Part shown: positions 26,602-34,588 of the stretch, one piece after another | Numbering within the stretch: position 1 is the stretch's first letter | Layout of the letters: every line of letters begins with the position of its first letter | Assembly (NCBI GenBank): GCA_015069465.1 | Contig: SVIO01000001.1 | Span: 120,025 to 184,024 of the forward strand | Direction of reading: 5' to 3' | Source of the DNA: Clostridiales bacterium | Lineage (GTDB): Bacteria > Bacillota > Clostridia > Christensenellales > Borkfalkiaceae | DNA: 64,000 nucleotides | Notes under the pieces: generated by a model | The model's input: the letters and a program-made list of their open reading frames with translations, nothing else | Database searches by the model: none | Told to the model about the DNA's origin: nothing | Position numbers and translations under genes: made by a program

Positions 26602-27327
26602 TCAAATCTTTTCGAGCAAAATTAAAAATTCTGTGTTTTTATCTTGAGTTATTGGTGCTGAAGTAATGCCTAGAAAATTAAAAGAATTATTCTTTGACAC
26701 TTCTATAATATTATCGCAAACTTCTTTATGTATGTTTTTATCTCTAATAATTCCGTTTTTGAACTTTTTATGCCCACCCGTTTCAAACTGAGGTTTTATT
26801 AAAAGCATTGCTTTTTTATTTTTATCAATAAGTTTAGATAAAATAGGAATTACTTGAGTAATAGAAATAAAACTTAAATCCCCAACAATAAAATCAATCC
26901 TATCATAAAAATCTTCTGTCTTTAATTCTTTTGCGTTTTTAACAATAAGACTAACACGAGAATCTTGTTTCAAACTTTGATGCAATAAATTATCATTTAA
27001 ATCAACTGCATATACTTTTTTGGCACCATTTTGAAGAAGACAATCAGTAAAACCACCTGTACTTGCTCCAATATCAGCAACGACTAAATTAGACACATCG
27101 ACATTCAAGTCTTTTAATCCTTTTTCTAACTTATATCCACCAAGAGAAACATAACTTTTTTCGTAAACATATTCAATGTTGGTGGCAAGGTTATCGCCAA
27201 TTATATCAAATGCAGGTTTAGTTATTTTTATCTTATTAACAAAAATTTCACCACGCTCGATGGCTTGTTTTGCCTTAGTTCTTGAATCAAAATAGCCTTT
27301 TTCTACCAAATAATTATCTAGTCTCAT
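26602..27327 (-). CDS. tlyA: TlyA-family rRNA 2'-O-methyltransferase
   Basis: SAM-dependent RNA methyltransferase with an N-terminal S4 domain (MRLDNYLVEKGYFDSRTKAK) and an FtsJ-like Rossmann domain (VVADIGASTGGFTDCLLQNG; KPQFE). 241 aa. TlyA in mycobacteria methylates 16S and 23S rRNA; in Firmicutes (YqxC) it occupies this syntenic position but its target and phenotype are little studied. Its start touches the ispA stop. Confidence 0.92.
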   Translation of the reverse strand: MRLDNYLVEKGYFDSRTKAKQAIERGEIFVNKIKITKPAFDIIGDNLATNIEYVYEKSYVSLGGYKLEKGLKDLNVDVSNLVVADIGASTGGFTDCLLQNGAKKVYAVDLNDNLLHQSLKQDSRVSLIVKNAKELKTEDFYDRIDFIVGDLSFISITQVIPILSKLIDKNKKAMLLIKPQFETGGHKKFKNGIIRDKNIHKEVCDNIIEVSKNNSFNFLGITSAPITQDKNTEFLILLEKI

Positions 27328-28202
27328 TATTTAGTTCTCTCATATAATTTCTTTACAAATTGATATAAAAAGTCGGCATTTTGCATTTTGTCAAGACAGG
27401 CTAAACATTTATTGTAATGATATTCTCGGCGTTCTTTTGCACCTTCCAAACCAAACACTTTAATCGCCGTTAGTTTGTCTTGAACTTGGTCTTTATTAGC
27501 CGTTTTTCCAATGTGCTCACTACTTTGTTCTGCATCCATAATATCATCTGATATTTGGAACATGTATCCTATATTTAAGCCTAGTTCTTTTAGTTCATCA
27601 TAATATTTCCCATTTGATTTTATCGAACTAATCAATAGTGGGCACATCAAAAGTTTTGCAGTTTTATTTTCATATATACTATACAAAATTTGTTCGCTGA
27701 TAACAGCGCTCTTTTCATTTGCAAGGTCAAGAACTTGTCCTGCAATCATGCCTGATATTCCAGCATATTCTGCCAAAAGTTTTAACGCCTTAGCGTCTAA
27801 CATGTTAAAATTATCTTTTGACAAAACATATTCAAAGGCAAAGTTTAAAAGTCCGTCGCCAGCGAGTATTCCATATGCTTCACCAAACTTTTTGTGCGTT
27901 GAAAACTTTCCCCTTCTATAGTCATCATTATCCATGGCAGGAAGGTCATCGTGAACTAATGAATAAGAATGAATACTCTCTATCGCAATGGCAAACTCTT
28001 TAACATCATCAAGGCTGAGTCCAAGCATTTCAGCCGTAGCAAAAAGCAAAACAGGTCTAACCCTTTTTCCACCATCAATAATAGCATACGTCATTGGCTC
28101 TGCCAAATTTTGTGGGATATTATCAAATGATTTTAATGCAATATTTAGTTGTTGACTGAAAAATTTTAGGTATTTTTCATACTCAGCATTATAGTTAAGC
28201 AT
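27327..28202 (-). CDS. ispA: Polyprenyl synthetase (farnesyl/geranyl diphosphate synthase)
   Basis: Head-to-tail condensation of isopentenyl units to a short-chain prenyl diphosphate for undecaprenyl and quinone-type lipids. 291 aa with both aspartate-rich motifs: DDLPAMDNDD (first, with the two-residue insertion of bacterial FPP synthases) and DDIMD (second), plus GGKRVRP. It overlaps folD by 8 nt. The xseA and xseB genes usually found between folD and ispA are absent, and dxs does not follow. Confidence 0.95.
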   Translation of the reverse strand: MLNYNAEYEKYLKFFSQQLNIALKSFDNIPQNLAEPMTYAIIDGGKRVRPVLLFATAEMLGLSLDDVKEFAIAIESIHSYSLVHDDLPAMDNDDYRRGKFSTHKKFGEAYGILAGDGLLNFAFEYVLSKDNFNMLDAKALKLLAEYAGISGMIAGQVLDLANEKSAVISEQILYSIYENKTAKLLMCPLLISSIKSNGKYYDELKELGLNIGYMFQISDDIMDAEQSSEHIGKTANKDQVQDKLTAIKVFGLEGAKERREYHYNKCLACLDKMQNADFLYQFVKKLYERTK

Positions 28203-29046
28203 TAAATCTCCTTAAAGCACATAAATATGTGTTTTCAAGAAGCATTGCAATCGTCATAGGTCCAACACCACCAGGAACAGGCGAAATGTAAGACGCTACA
28301 TCTTTAACTTGTTCAAAATCAACATCCCCCACAAGTCCTTTTTCAGTCCTATTTATACCAACGTCAATTACAACAGCACCTTCTTTTACCATATCTGCCT
28401 TAACAAATTCAGGTTTTCCTATTGCAGCAATTAAAATATCTGCATTTTTGCAAACATCTTTTAAGTTTTGAGTTTTGCTATGACAAACTGTAACCGTACA
28501 ATTTTCTTGTAACAATAAAAGTGCCATTGGTTTTCCAACAATGTTACTTCTGCCGATAACTACAGCATTTTTGCCACTAAGTTCAATGTTTTGACTTTTT
28601 AACATTTTAATAACGCCAAAAGGTGTGCAAGCAACAGTTGCTGGTTGACCTAACAAAAGATTTCCCACATTTTGCGCTAAAAAGCCATCGACATCTTTGT
28701 CTGCTGGTATTTTTGATAAAATTTTATTTTCATCTAAATGTTTTGGAAGTGGTAATTGCACTAAAATTCCATCAACACCATTATCATTTGATAAACTTTC
28801 CACTAAATTTTCAACTTCTTCTTGAGTTGAACTTTCTGGTAAGTGAAAAGAAAGCGACTTCATGCCAACATACTCAGTTGCAGTAATTTTATTTTTTACA
28901 TAAACCTTAGATGCTGGATTTTCGCCAACCAAAATAACTGCCAAAGTTATTTGATGATTATATTTATATAAAAAATCTTTAACCTTGTCTTTTAATTGTT
29001 CTTTTACACTTTGTGCAATTTGCTTTCCGTCAATAATTATAGCCAT
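28195..29046 (-). CDS. folD: Bifunctional methylenetetrahydrofolate dehydrogenase/cyclohydrolase
   Basis: Interconverts 5,10-methylene-, methenyl- and 10-formyl-THF. 283 aa, with the catalytic YVKNKITATEYVGM Lys/Tyr region, GILVQLPLPKHL, DVDGF, the Rossmann-type VVIGRSNIVGKPMA and PGGVGPMT near the C-terminus. It follows nusB by 3 nt. Confidence 0.97.
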   Translation of the reverse strand: MAIIIDGKQIAQSVKEQLKDKVKDFLYKYNHQITLAVILVGENPASKVYVKNKITATEYVGMKSLSFHLPESSTQEEVENLVESLSNDNGVDGILVQLPLPKHLDENKILSKIPADKDVDGFLAQNVGNLLLGQPATVACTPFGVIKMLKSQNIELSGKNAVVIGRSNIVGKPMALLLLQENCTVTVCHSKTQNLKDVCKNADILIAAIGKPEFVKADMVKEGAVVIDVGINRTEKGLVGDVDFEQVKDVASYISPVPGGVGPMTIAMLLENTYLCALRRFNA

Positions 29047-29049
29047 ATC

Positions 29050-29436
29050 TTAAATCTCCTTTGCAAATTCAGCAAGTATACCATTAACAAAATTCGTGCT
29101 ACTTTCTGTCGAATATTTAGCAACAATATTAACTGCTTCGTTGATTACAACAGCAACAGGCGTTTGCTTAAAATTTTCAAGTTCAGCCATACCAATTAAA
29201 AGCGCGCACTTATCTGCCCTGTGCAAACGGTCTAAATTAAAACCAATGCTAAGCCTTTCTATACTTTCAAGATACTTATCTTGATTATTATCAACTGCTT
29301 TAAGCAAATTATCGGCAAAAATCTTGTCGTCAGCACTTAATTCTTTGCATAAAACAGCAAAAAGCCCTTCATCACTCGGATTGAAGAGCCGTGCAAATAT
29401 ATACTTAAAAACACATTCTCTAACATAAGTTCTCAT
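29050..29436 (-). CDS. nusB: Transcription antitermination factor NusB
   Basis: RNA-binding antitermination factor that joins NusE (S10) on boxA for rRNA transcription. 128 aa, all-helical, with RECVFKYIFARL and the C-terminal VAVVINEAVNIVAKYSTESSTNFVNGIL signature. An upstream TTG at 29442 is in frame, but the ATG at 29436 has AGGAAG 8 nt before it and gives the normal N-terminus MRTYVRE. Confidence 0.95.
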   Translation of the reverse strand: MRTYVRECVFKYIFARLFNPSDEGLFAVLCKELSADDKIFADNLLKAVDNNQDKYLESIERLSIGFNLDRLHRADKCALLIGMAELENFKQTPVAVVINEAVNIVAKYSTESSTNFVNGILAEFAKEI

Positions 29437-29448
29437 AAGCAAATCTTC

Positions 29449-29853
29449 CTATTTGTTTTCTGTAGTATTAGCATTTTCTGTTGTTTCGTTAGTTTGCGCC
29501 TTAAATTCATCTGTTTTATCATCAAAACTAACACCTGAAATATGCACATTTACGCTTGCAACATGTCGCTCTGTCATTGCTTCAACATTATGGCGAATAG
29601 ATTCTTGAATCTTAAATGCCATATCAGAAACATTTTGTGAATAATGAATCTTAACGGTAACATCAATATGAATACCATCTTGCGCTCTTTTAACTTTTAT
29701 AGCATTATTGCGTGACAAACTACTTGTTTCTTTTGTGTCAAGTTCAATATAAGGAATTTCTTTTATTGCTAAAAGAACTATGCCATCAATAATGCCATCA
29801 TAATAAACAACTTTGCCTTCGTGTACTTGTGGTATCTTTTTAAAACGAGCCAT
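29449..29853 (-). CDS. yqhY: Asp23/Gls24 (YqhY) family protein
   Basis: 134-aa alkaline-shock-type protein with the VYYDGIIDGIVLLAIKEI and HIDVTVKIHYSQNVSDMAFKIQ segments and a Thr/Asn/Glu-rich tail. YqhY homologues sit between the spoIIIA or acc genes and nusB in most Firmicutes and are linked to control of acetyl-CoA carboxylase; acc genes are not in this window. SD GAGGAT-like. Confidence 0.9.
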   Translation of the reverse strand: MARFKKIPQVHEGKVVYYDGIIDGIVLLAIKEIPYIELDTKETSSLSRNNAIKVKRAQDGIHIDVTVKIHYSQNVSDMAFKIQESIRHNVEAMTERHVASVNVHISGVSFDDKTDEFKAQTNETTENANTTENK

Positions 29854-29918
29854 AAATATCCTCTAATAAATATTTTATATTTATTGTACCACAAAAATTT
29901 TGTTTTGCATAGTGTTTT

Positions 29919-30398
29919 TTATGAAATTGGTATAATTTTTACATTTTCAGGCGAAACATTTGCTTCTTCTTGAACAATAGAGTAAATAAGTATCGCATCA
30001 TCAGTGCTAAGCGACGGTGCTTTTGCTATTACATTAACATTTTGTGACTCTAAGCCGATTACAACAACAGCATCTTCAAAACCATACGCTTTTATTAAAC
30101 TTTCAAGAAGCAATTCTTTTTCAGTTAGTTCTGTAAGTTCAATTTTCATTGCTAAAGCATCAGCTTTTTCTTCACTATTATCTTCAGCACTTGCAATAAT
30201 TGCATCTAACTGCAACAACTCTTCATTTCTTGTTGTAATTCTTTCAGACCTATACTGAGCAAAGTAATTTGCCGAACTTACAACCATCGACTGGTCAATA
30301 TCTACCGTGCCAGTTGTCAAAACAAAGTTAAATACTGCAGTTATTGCAAGAAGGGCTATCATGCATGATAATACAACAATTTTTCTTTTTTTACTCAT
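29919..30398 (-). CDS. spoIIIAH: Stage III sporulation protein AH
   Basis: Mother-cell protein that spans the outer forespore membrane and binds SpoIIQ across the intermembrane space, forming a ring of the A-Q channel. 159 aa: one N-terminal transmembrane helix (about 7-27), then a helical region and a YscJ/FliF-like ring domain at the C-terminus (EAN..VSPENVKIIPIS). Last gene of the eight-gene operon. SpoIIQ is not in the window; many Clostridia lack it and use other partners. Confidence 0.9.
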   Translation of the reverse strand: MSKKRKIVVLSCMIALLAITAVFNFVLTTGTVDIDQSMVVSSANYFAQYRSERITTRNEELLQLDAIIASAEDNSEEKADALAMKIELTELTEKELLLESLIKAYGFEDAVVVIGLESQNVNVIAKAPSLSTDDAILIYSIVQEEANVSPENVKIIPIS

Positions 30399-30410
30399 AA
30401 TTTAATCTCC

Positions 30411-30932
30411 TTATTTCATTGATAAAATTTCTATTTGATTTATTTCTATGTCAAGAAGTGACATTGTTGCCTGTTGAAGTTTTGTCATAACGCTAATATT
30501 TTTTGCTCCTTCAGCGACAATTAAAACCCCTTTTACTTTTGGATATAGTTCTTTAATCACCACTGTTTTCCCATTTATAATTATTGGCGAAGTTTGAGTT
30601 TCGATTTGCCCACTAGCACTTTCTTTTGTAGTTGTTTGCATTGCAAGAACGGTTTCCATACCAGACTCAATCGATATAATAACCGAAACTTTACCAGCGC
30701 CAGACACATTGCTCAAAACATTAGAAAGTTTTGTTTCTAATGTAGCAACATAACTGCTTATTGGGTCAGTATTTACTACATTTTTGCTATTCTTTTCATC
30801 ATAACCAAACAAAAAAATACATAAAATTATCACTAAAAATATAAAAATGATTATAAATTGAATTTTTTTATTTGTTCTGATTTTTTCTAAAATACTAGAA
30901 ATATAATTACTTTTTTTATTATTTTCACTCAT
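30411..30932 (-). CDS. spoIIIAG: Stage III sporulation protein AG
   Basis: Ring-forming component of the SpoIIIA-SpoIIQ complex in the mother-cell membrane. 173 aa with one transmembrane helix (about 22-45) and a ring-building domain containing LSNVSGAGKVSVIISIESG, typical of the family. Its start overlaps spoIIIAF by 8 nt. Confidence 0.92.
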   Translation of the reverse strand: MSENNKKSNYISSILEKIRTNKKIQFIIIFIFLVIILCIFLFGYDEKNSKNVVNTDPISSYVATLETKLSNVLSNVSGAGKVSVIISIESGMETVLAMQTTTKESASGQIETQTSPIIINGKTVVIKELYPKVKGVLIVAEGAKNISVMTKLQQATMSLLDIEINQIEILSMK

Positions 30933-31407
30933 ATATTATCACCATATTTTCATTTATACATAAATACGATGCAATATCAGAAATTATCTCTTCTTTAAAA
31001 TTTATATGCTCCTTATCTGAAATAATAACTGAATTTTGCAAACTTATTTTAACAAAACAAATTTTTATACCTTTATTTTCATCTAAAAAATATTCTATCT
31101 CAACCTTAGCATTATCAGCCCCATTTTCTTTAGTAATTTTAAGACAATTTTCCTTGAATTCTTCAATTCGTTTGTTAGTTACATAATCGATAAAACTATC
31201 CTGCAACACTAACTCGTTTGAATTAAATATTTGCTCAAAATTTACATCAGTATTTTTAATATAAAATATTGGTTTAATAACAACAAGTGTTGAAAGTAAA
31301 GAAAAAATTCCTTTAACATACTTTCCCATCTTTCCCTGTGGCAAAATTAAACATACAATACTTGTAATTAAAACAACAGCAACAATACTAATAATCCAAT
31401 CTTTCAT
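30925..31407 (-). CDS. spoIIIAF: Stage III sporulation protein AF
   Basis: 160 aa: two hydrophobic N-terminal helices (about 4-20 and 32-50) and a soluble C-terminal domain. WIISIVAVVLITSIVCLILPQGKMGKYVKGIFSLL is reduced here to its key feature, the LPxGK...GI...L pattern shared by the family. Structural subunit of the feeding-tube complex. Separated by 1 nt from spoIIIAE. Confidence 0.9.
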   Translation of the reverse strand: MKDWIISIVAVVLITSIVCLILPQGKMGKYVKGIFSLLSTLVVIKPIFYIKNTDVNFEQIFNSNELVLQDSFIDYVTNKRIEEFKENCLKITKENGADNAKVEIEYFLDENKGIKICFVKISLQNSVIISDKEHINFKEEIISDIASYLCINENMVIIYE

Positions 31408-31408
31408 A

Positions 31409-32563
31409 TTAAATAAAGGCGTTTGCCGAAAAAGTTATTAAAAGTATAGTAATAAACAGCATAAAACCGACTGAAATAATTGCAACATTTAGATAAGATA
31501 CACACTTAGACATCCCTTCACAAAAACAAGTAATTTTTTTATCTGCTATTGGATGAATAATTGCCGACGCAAGTTTTAATAAAAAAGAAAATGCAAGAAT
31601 TTGTAAAACGGGCGATAAAATCATATAAAAAAGTGCAAAAACCCCAGTAATTCCAATTACATTTTTTATCAGCACACTTCCTGCAACAACAAGGTCGAAA
31701 CCATCTCTTATAAAGCCACCAACAAGTGGCACTGAGTTCGATATAGCATATTTAGTTGCCTTAATCGTTATTCCGTCAAAAGTTGCGCTTGTAATTCCCT
31801 GAACGGATAAAAAAATTGTAAATATAGTTATAATTAAACCAATAATCCATTTTATTAAGCCTGATGATAAACCAATATATTTATCAAACTTTATAGTGTT
31901 TGAAAAACTTGAAATAATGTTAAAAACTAGCATAATACCAACTAATGGTATAATCGCATATAAAAACACGCTAACCACTCCATTAGAAAGAAAAGCAACA
32001 ACAGGCTTATATACAGACGCCGATACATTTCCACCAGATGCAACCATTAAAGTTAGTATTATGGGTGACATAATCTCAGTTAATTTCGCTATATTTTCTA
32101 TAATGTTTTTAGTATTTTGCCATAAAGAAATTATTTGCGATGTTAAAAGCATTATTATGCTCATCAAACAGACAAAAATAATAATTTCACCTATACTTTC
32201 ATTAACAAAGTCACCTTTGATTTTTTGCATTAAATTACAAAACAATGAAATCGCAATAATTGAAACAAACGTCGGCACAAATTCTTTACAACTATAAAAA
32301 ATAGAATTTATTAGGTATGAGAATATATTGTTAAAATTTAAGTTATACTTTCCTTCTAATAATCCATTTACGTACCCAAAAAAAGTTGTCCCATCAGGTA
32401 AATTACATATATTGTTAAAAAACTCTTCAAACTTATTTAAGTCTAAATTTTGCATTTGGTCGTTTATATTATCGCTAAGAGTTTCAGCGTAAACAATATT
32501 TGTTGAATCAAACGAAAAAAGACAAATTAAAAATATTAATATAATATAAAATCCTTTTTTCAT
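31409..32563 (-). CDS. spoIIIAE: Stage III sporulation protein AE
   Basis: Polytopic membrane protein, 384 aa, with a signal-like N-terminal helix and about seven to eight further transmembrane helices. Conserved segments include the LPLVGGFIRDGFDL-type motif (here SVPLVGGFIRDGFD). It is thought to be the channel-like or export-apparatus subunit of the A-Q complex. It overlaps spoIIIAD by 4 nt. Confidence 0.93.
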   Translation of the reverse strand: MKKGFYIILIFLICLFSFDSTNIVYAETLSDNINDQMQNLDLNKFEEFFNNICNLPDGTTFFGYVNGLLEGKYNLNFNNIFSYLINSIFYSCKEFVPTFVSIIAISLFCNLMQKIKGDFVNESIGEIIIFVCLMSIIMLLTSQIISLWQNTKNIIENIAKLTEIMSPIILTLMVASGGNVSASVYKPVVAFLSNGVVSVFLYAIIPLVGIMLVFNIISSFSNTIKFDKYIGLSSGLIKWIIGLIITIFTIFLSVQGITSATFDGITIKATKYAISNSVPLVGGFIRDGFDLVVAGSVLIKNVIGITGVFALFYMILSPVLQILAFSFLLKLASAIIHPIADKKITCFCEGMSKCVSYLNVAIISVGFMLFITILLITFSANAFI

Positions 32564-32940
32564 ACAACAATACCTATGATTAAATTATAAACAGCATAAA
32601 TAATAGGAAGTGAAATGCTAAGTATTATAATTTTACCTGCAAAAATAAGTTTATTTGCCAAACTATTAAGCCCAAAGTCTTGCATCGTACTTGCACCGAA
32701 CTCAATTAAATACCCTATTGCAGTAATCTTAAATATTATTTTATAAAAATCTTTATCAATCCCACTTTTTTCTACTAGTTGTGATAAAAATATAAATGTG
32801 TTTGAAAAATATTCAAGCACATAGAATATAATTATAATTCCAGCGCCAACTAGTGCAAGCATAGAAAGTTCACTATTTATACTCTTTAAATAAATTATTA
32901 CCGTGCTAAAAATTAAAGCGATTGCAACAAGTTTTACCAT
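32560..32940 (-). CDS. spoIIIAD: Stage III sporulation protein AD
   Basis: 126-aa integral membrane protein with three or four hydrophobic helices and the family motif FKITAIGYLIEFGA. The ATG at 32940 overlaps the TGA of spoIIIAC (TGATG arrangement); a TTG one codon earlier is possible but unnecessary. Confidence 0.92.
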   Translation of the reverse strand: MVKLVAIALIFSTVIIYLKSINSELSMLALVGAGIIIIFYVLEYFSNTFIFLSQLVEKSGIDKDFYKIIFKITAIGYLIEFGASTMQDFGLNSLANKLIFAGKIIILSISLPIIYAVYNLIIGIVV

Positions 32941-33137
32941 CAATACAAATAGAATATATTTTTTATATTTTCAAAAAGTTCACTAATCATGTTTATAACT
33001 AAAGTTAAAACAATAATAAGTCCAGCAAGCGCAACCAAAGTTGCTATATCATCTCTGTCGCTCTTCTTTAATATTTGAGTTATTACCGATATTAAAATCC
33101 CAATTGCTGCAATCTTAAAAATTATACCAACTTCCAT
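32940..33137 (-). CDS. spoIIIAC: Stage III sporulation protein AC
   Basis: 65-aa membrane protein with two helices. It shows the family pattern IFKIAAIGILISVITQILK and KSDRDDIATLVALAGL. Typical length and position between AB and AD. Confidence 0.92.
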   Translation of the reverse strand: MEVGIIFKIAAIGILISVITQILKKSDRDDIATLVALAGLIIVLTLVINMISELFENIKNIFYLY

Positions 33138-33146
33138 AACTTCCTT

Positions 33147-33608
33147 TTACAAAACAATGATTAACAATATTAAACCTATTAAAAAACTTACCTTAAGATA
33201 TAACATTTTATATCGTTTTTCATCTAAAATACTAGACTCATTTTTATCTTTAATAATTTCATTTACACCTTTAATATAGTCAAGTTGCGTTTCTTTATCA
33301 AATTTTCCGAGTTTATTTAGATATTCATAAACAAATTGTTTTTCTTCATTTGTTAAATATTTATAATCAATTTTGACATCTTGTCCTGAAATATTGCTAT
33401 TTAATAACAAATAAAAATCGGTATTTGATTTTTGATTTTTTATTAAGTTTATAATCGTAGTTTGCTTAAATGCAATTTCTTGAGCAAATAAAGTATTAAA
33501 AGACAAAAAATCGCCATAAAATACACGCCTAAAATAATACTTATTAGATAAGCAATACCCAATAAAAACGCAAAGTAAAAGCAAAATTATCCCTAAAAAC
33601 AATCGCAT
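33147..33608 (-). CDS. spoIIIAB: Stage III sporulation protein AB
   Basis: 153 aa with hydrophobic helices at both ends (about 2-17 and 133-152) around a soluble helical middle, an arrangement resembling the GspF-like subunit described for the family. Less conserved than its neighbours; identification rests on length, topology and operon position. It overlaps spoIIIAA by 16 nt. Confidence 0.88.
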   Translation of the reverse strand: MRLFLGIILLLLCVFIGYCLSNKYYFRRVFYGDFLSFNTLFAQEIAFKQTTIINLIKNQKSNTDFYLLLNSNISGQDVKIDYKYLTNEEKQFVYEYLNKLGKFDKETQLDYIKGVNEIIKDKNESSILDEKRYKMLYLKVSFLIGLILLIIVL

Positions 33609-34471
33609 AATATATTTAAATCCTTGTCATATATTTCTTTTGCTTGTCCAAAATAATCATTACCCAAAACCACATACCTATCAAACAAGTTTTTTATATA
33701 AAAAGATTTTTGGCATAATTTATCAATACTATCACTATGCGCGCTTGCGATTATTTTCACACCCGAATTTACCACGTTTTTAGCACATACCCAGTCATCA
33801 CTTGTTGAAAGTTCATCGGTAACAACAAATTTTGGAGCCATTGACCTTACTGCATAATTAAAGGCATAATTTTTGTCTGAATATAAAATATTATCAATGT
33901 TTTCACCTTTTACAGCAGAAAACTCACCCCTTTCATCTATGACTAAAATCGAACCAATATTTAAGTTGTTTAAATTTTTAATAATGTCTTTAAGCAAAGT
34001 TGTCTTGCCTAAAAATGGTGGCGAAATTATCAATGTACTGTTTAAATTTTCCCTCGAATATATAAATGGCATAATTTTTGTTGAACAACCATCAATTAAG
34101 TGTGGAATTCTAATATTAAGCGATGAAAAATTTTTTATTGTTTGAATTTTTCTATCATTAAAAACACACTCACCAGCAATACCAATTCTTATGCCTTCGC
34201 TAGTCGTTATATAACCATCTTTCAATCTATCATTAAAAGCATAAATCGAGCGTTCTGTTATACTTTCAACAACATAATCAATATCCAACTGACTGCAAAT
34301 TAAGGATTGAATTTTATTACTTGTTAAACCACTTTCGCTTAAATAATAATTTTTATTTGAGTAATTAACCTTAATTGGATAGCCTGTCCTTAACCTTATC
34401 TCATATAAAAAATCAACATCAATTTTACTTAACGATATTAAATATTTGTTTGGAAGAAAACTTAAGTACAT
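33593..34471 (-). CDS. spoIIIAA: Stage III sporulation protein AA (ATPase)
   Basis: AAA-type secretion-ATPase relative that powers the mother-cell-to-forespore SpoIIIA channel. 292 aa with P-loop residues 150-157 (SPPFLGKT; the first Gly is Ser), Walker B-like ILVIDERGEF, and VTDELSTSDDW downstream. First gene of the operon AA-AH. The start has no SD and follows a sigma-E-like promoter by 7 nt, so a leaderless mRNA is likely. Confidence 0.94.
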   Translation of the reverse strand: MYLSFLPNKYLISLSKIDVDFLYEIRLRTGYPIKVNYSNKNYYLSESGLTSNKIQSLICSQLDIDYVVESITERSIYAFNDRLKDGYITTSEGIRIGIAGECVFNDRKIQTIKNFSSLNIRIPHLIDGCSTKIMPFIYSRENLNSTLIISPPFLGKTTLLKDIIKNLNNLNIGSILVIDERGEFSAVKGENIDNILYSDKNYAFNYAVRSMAPKFVVTDELSTSDDWVCAKNVVNSGVKIIASAHSDSIDKLCQKSFYIKNLFDRYVVLGNDYFGQAKEIYDKDLNILCDCF

Positions 34472-34478
34472 TTGTATA

Positions 34479-34505
34479 TATTTATGTTTGCATACTAAAA
34501 AATAT
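34479..34505 (-). promoter_or_regulatory. Sigma-E-like promoter of the spoIIIA operon
   Basis: Minus strand: ATATT (34501-34505), 14 bp, CATAAATA (34479-34486), close to the mother-cell sigma-E pattern ATA..TT-N13/15-CATAnnnT. Seven nt remain before the spoIIIAA ATG. spoIIIA is a sigma-E operon in B. subtilis. Confidence 0.6.
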
Positions 34506-34544
34506 AACTAAACGCATTTAATTTATCTTAATTTTGCAACAAAA

Positions 34545-34572
34545 AAAAGAGTAGAACTTAATCTACTCTTTT
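34545..34572 (-). terminator. Terminator of the cmk-plsC-ispH/rpsA unit
   Basis: AAAAGAGTAGA stem with its complement and a 6-nt loop; T-run on the minus strand. Confidence 0.85.
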
Positions 34573-34588
34573 AATTTTTAATTAAAAA

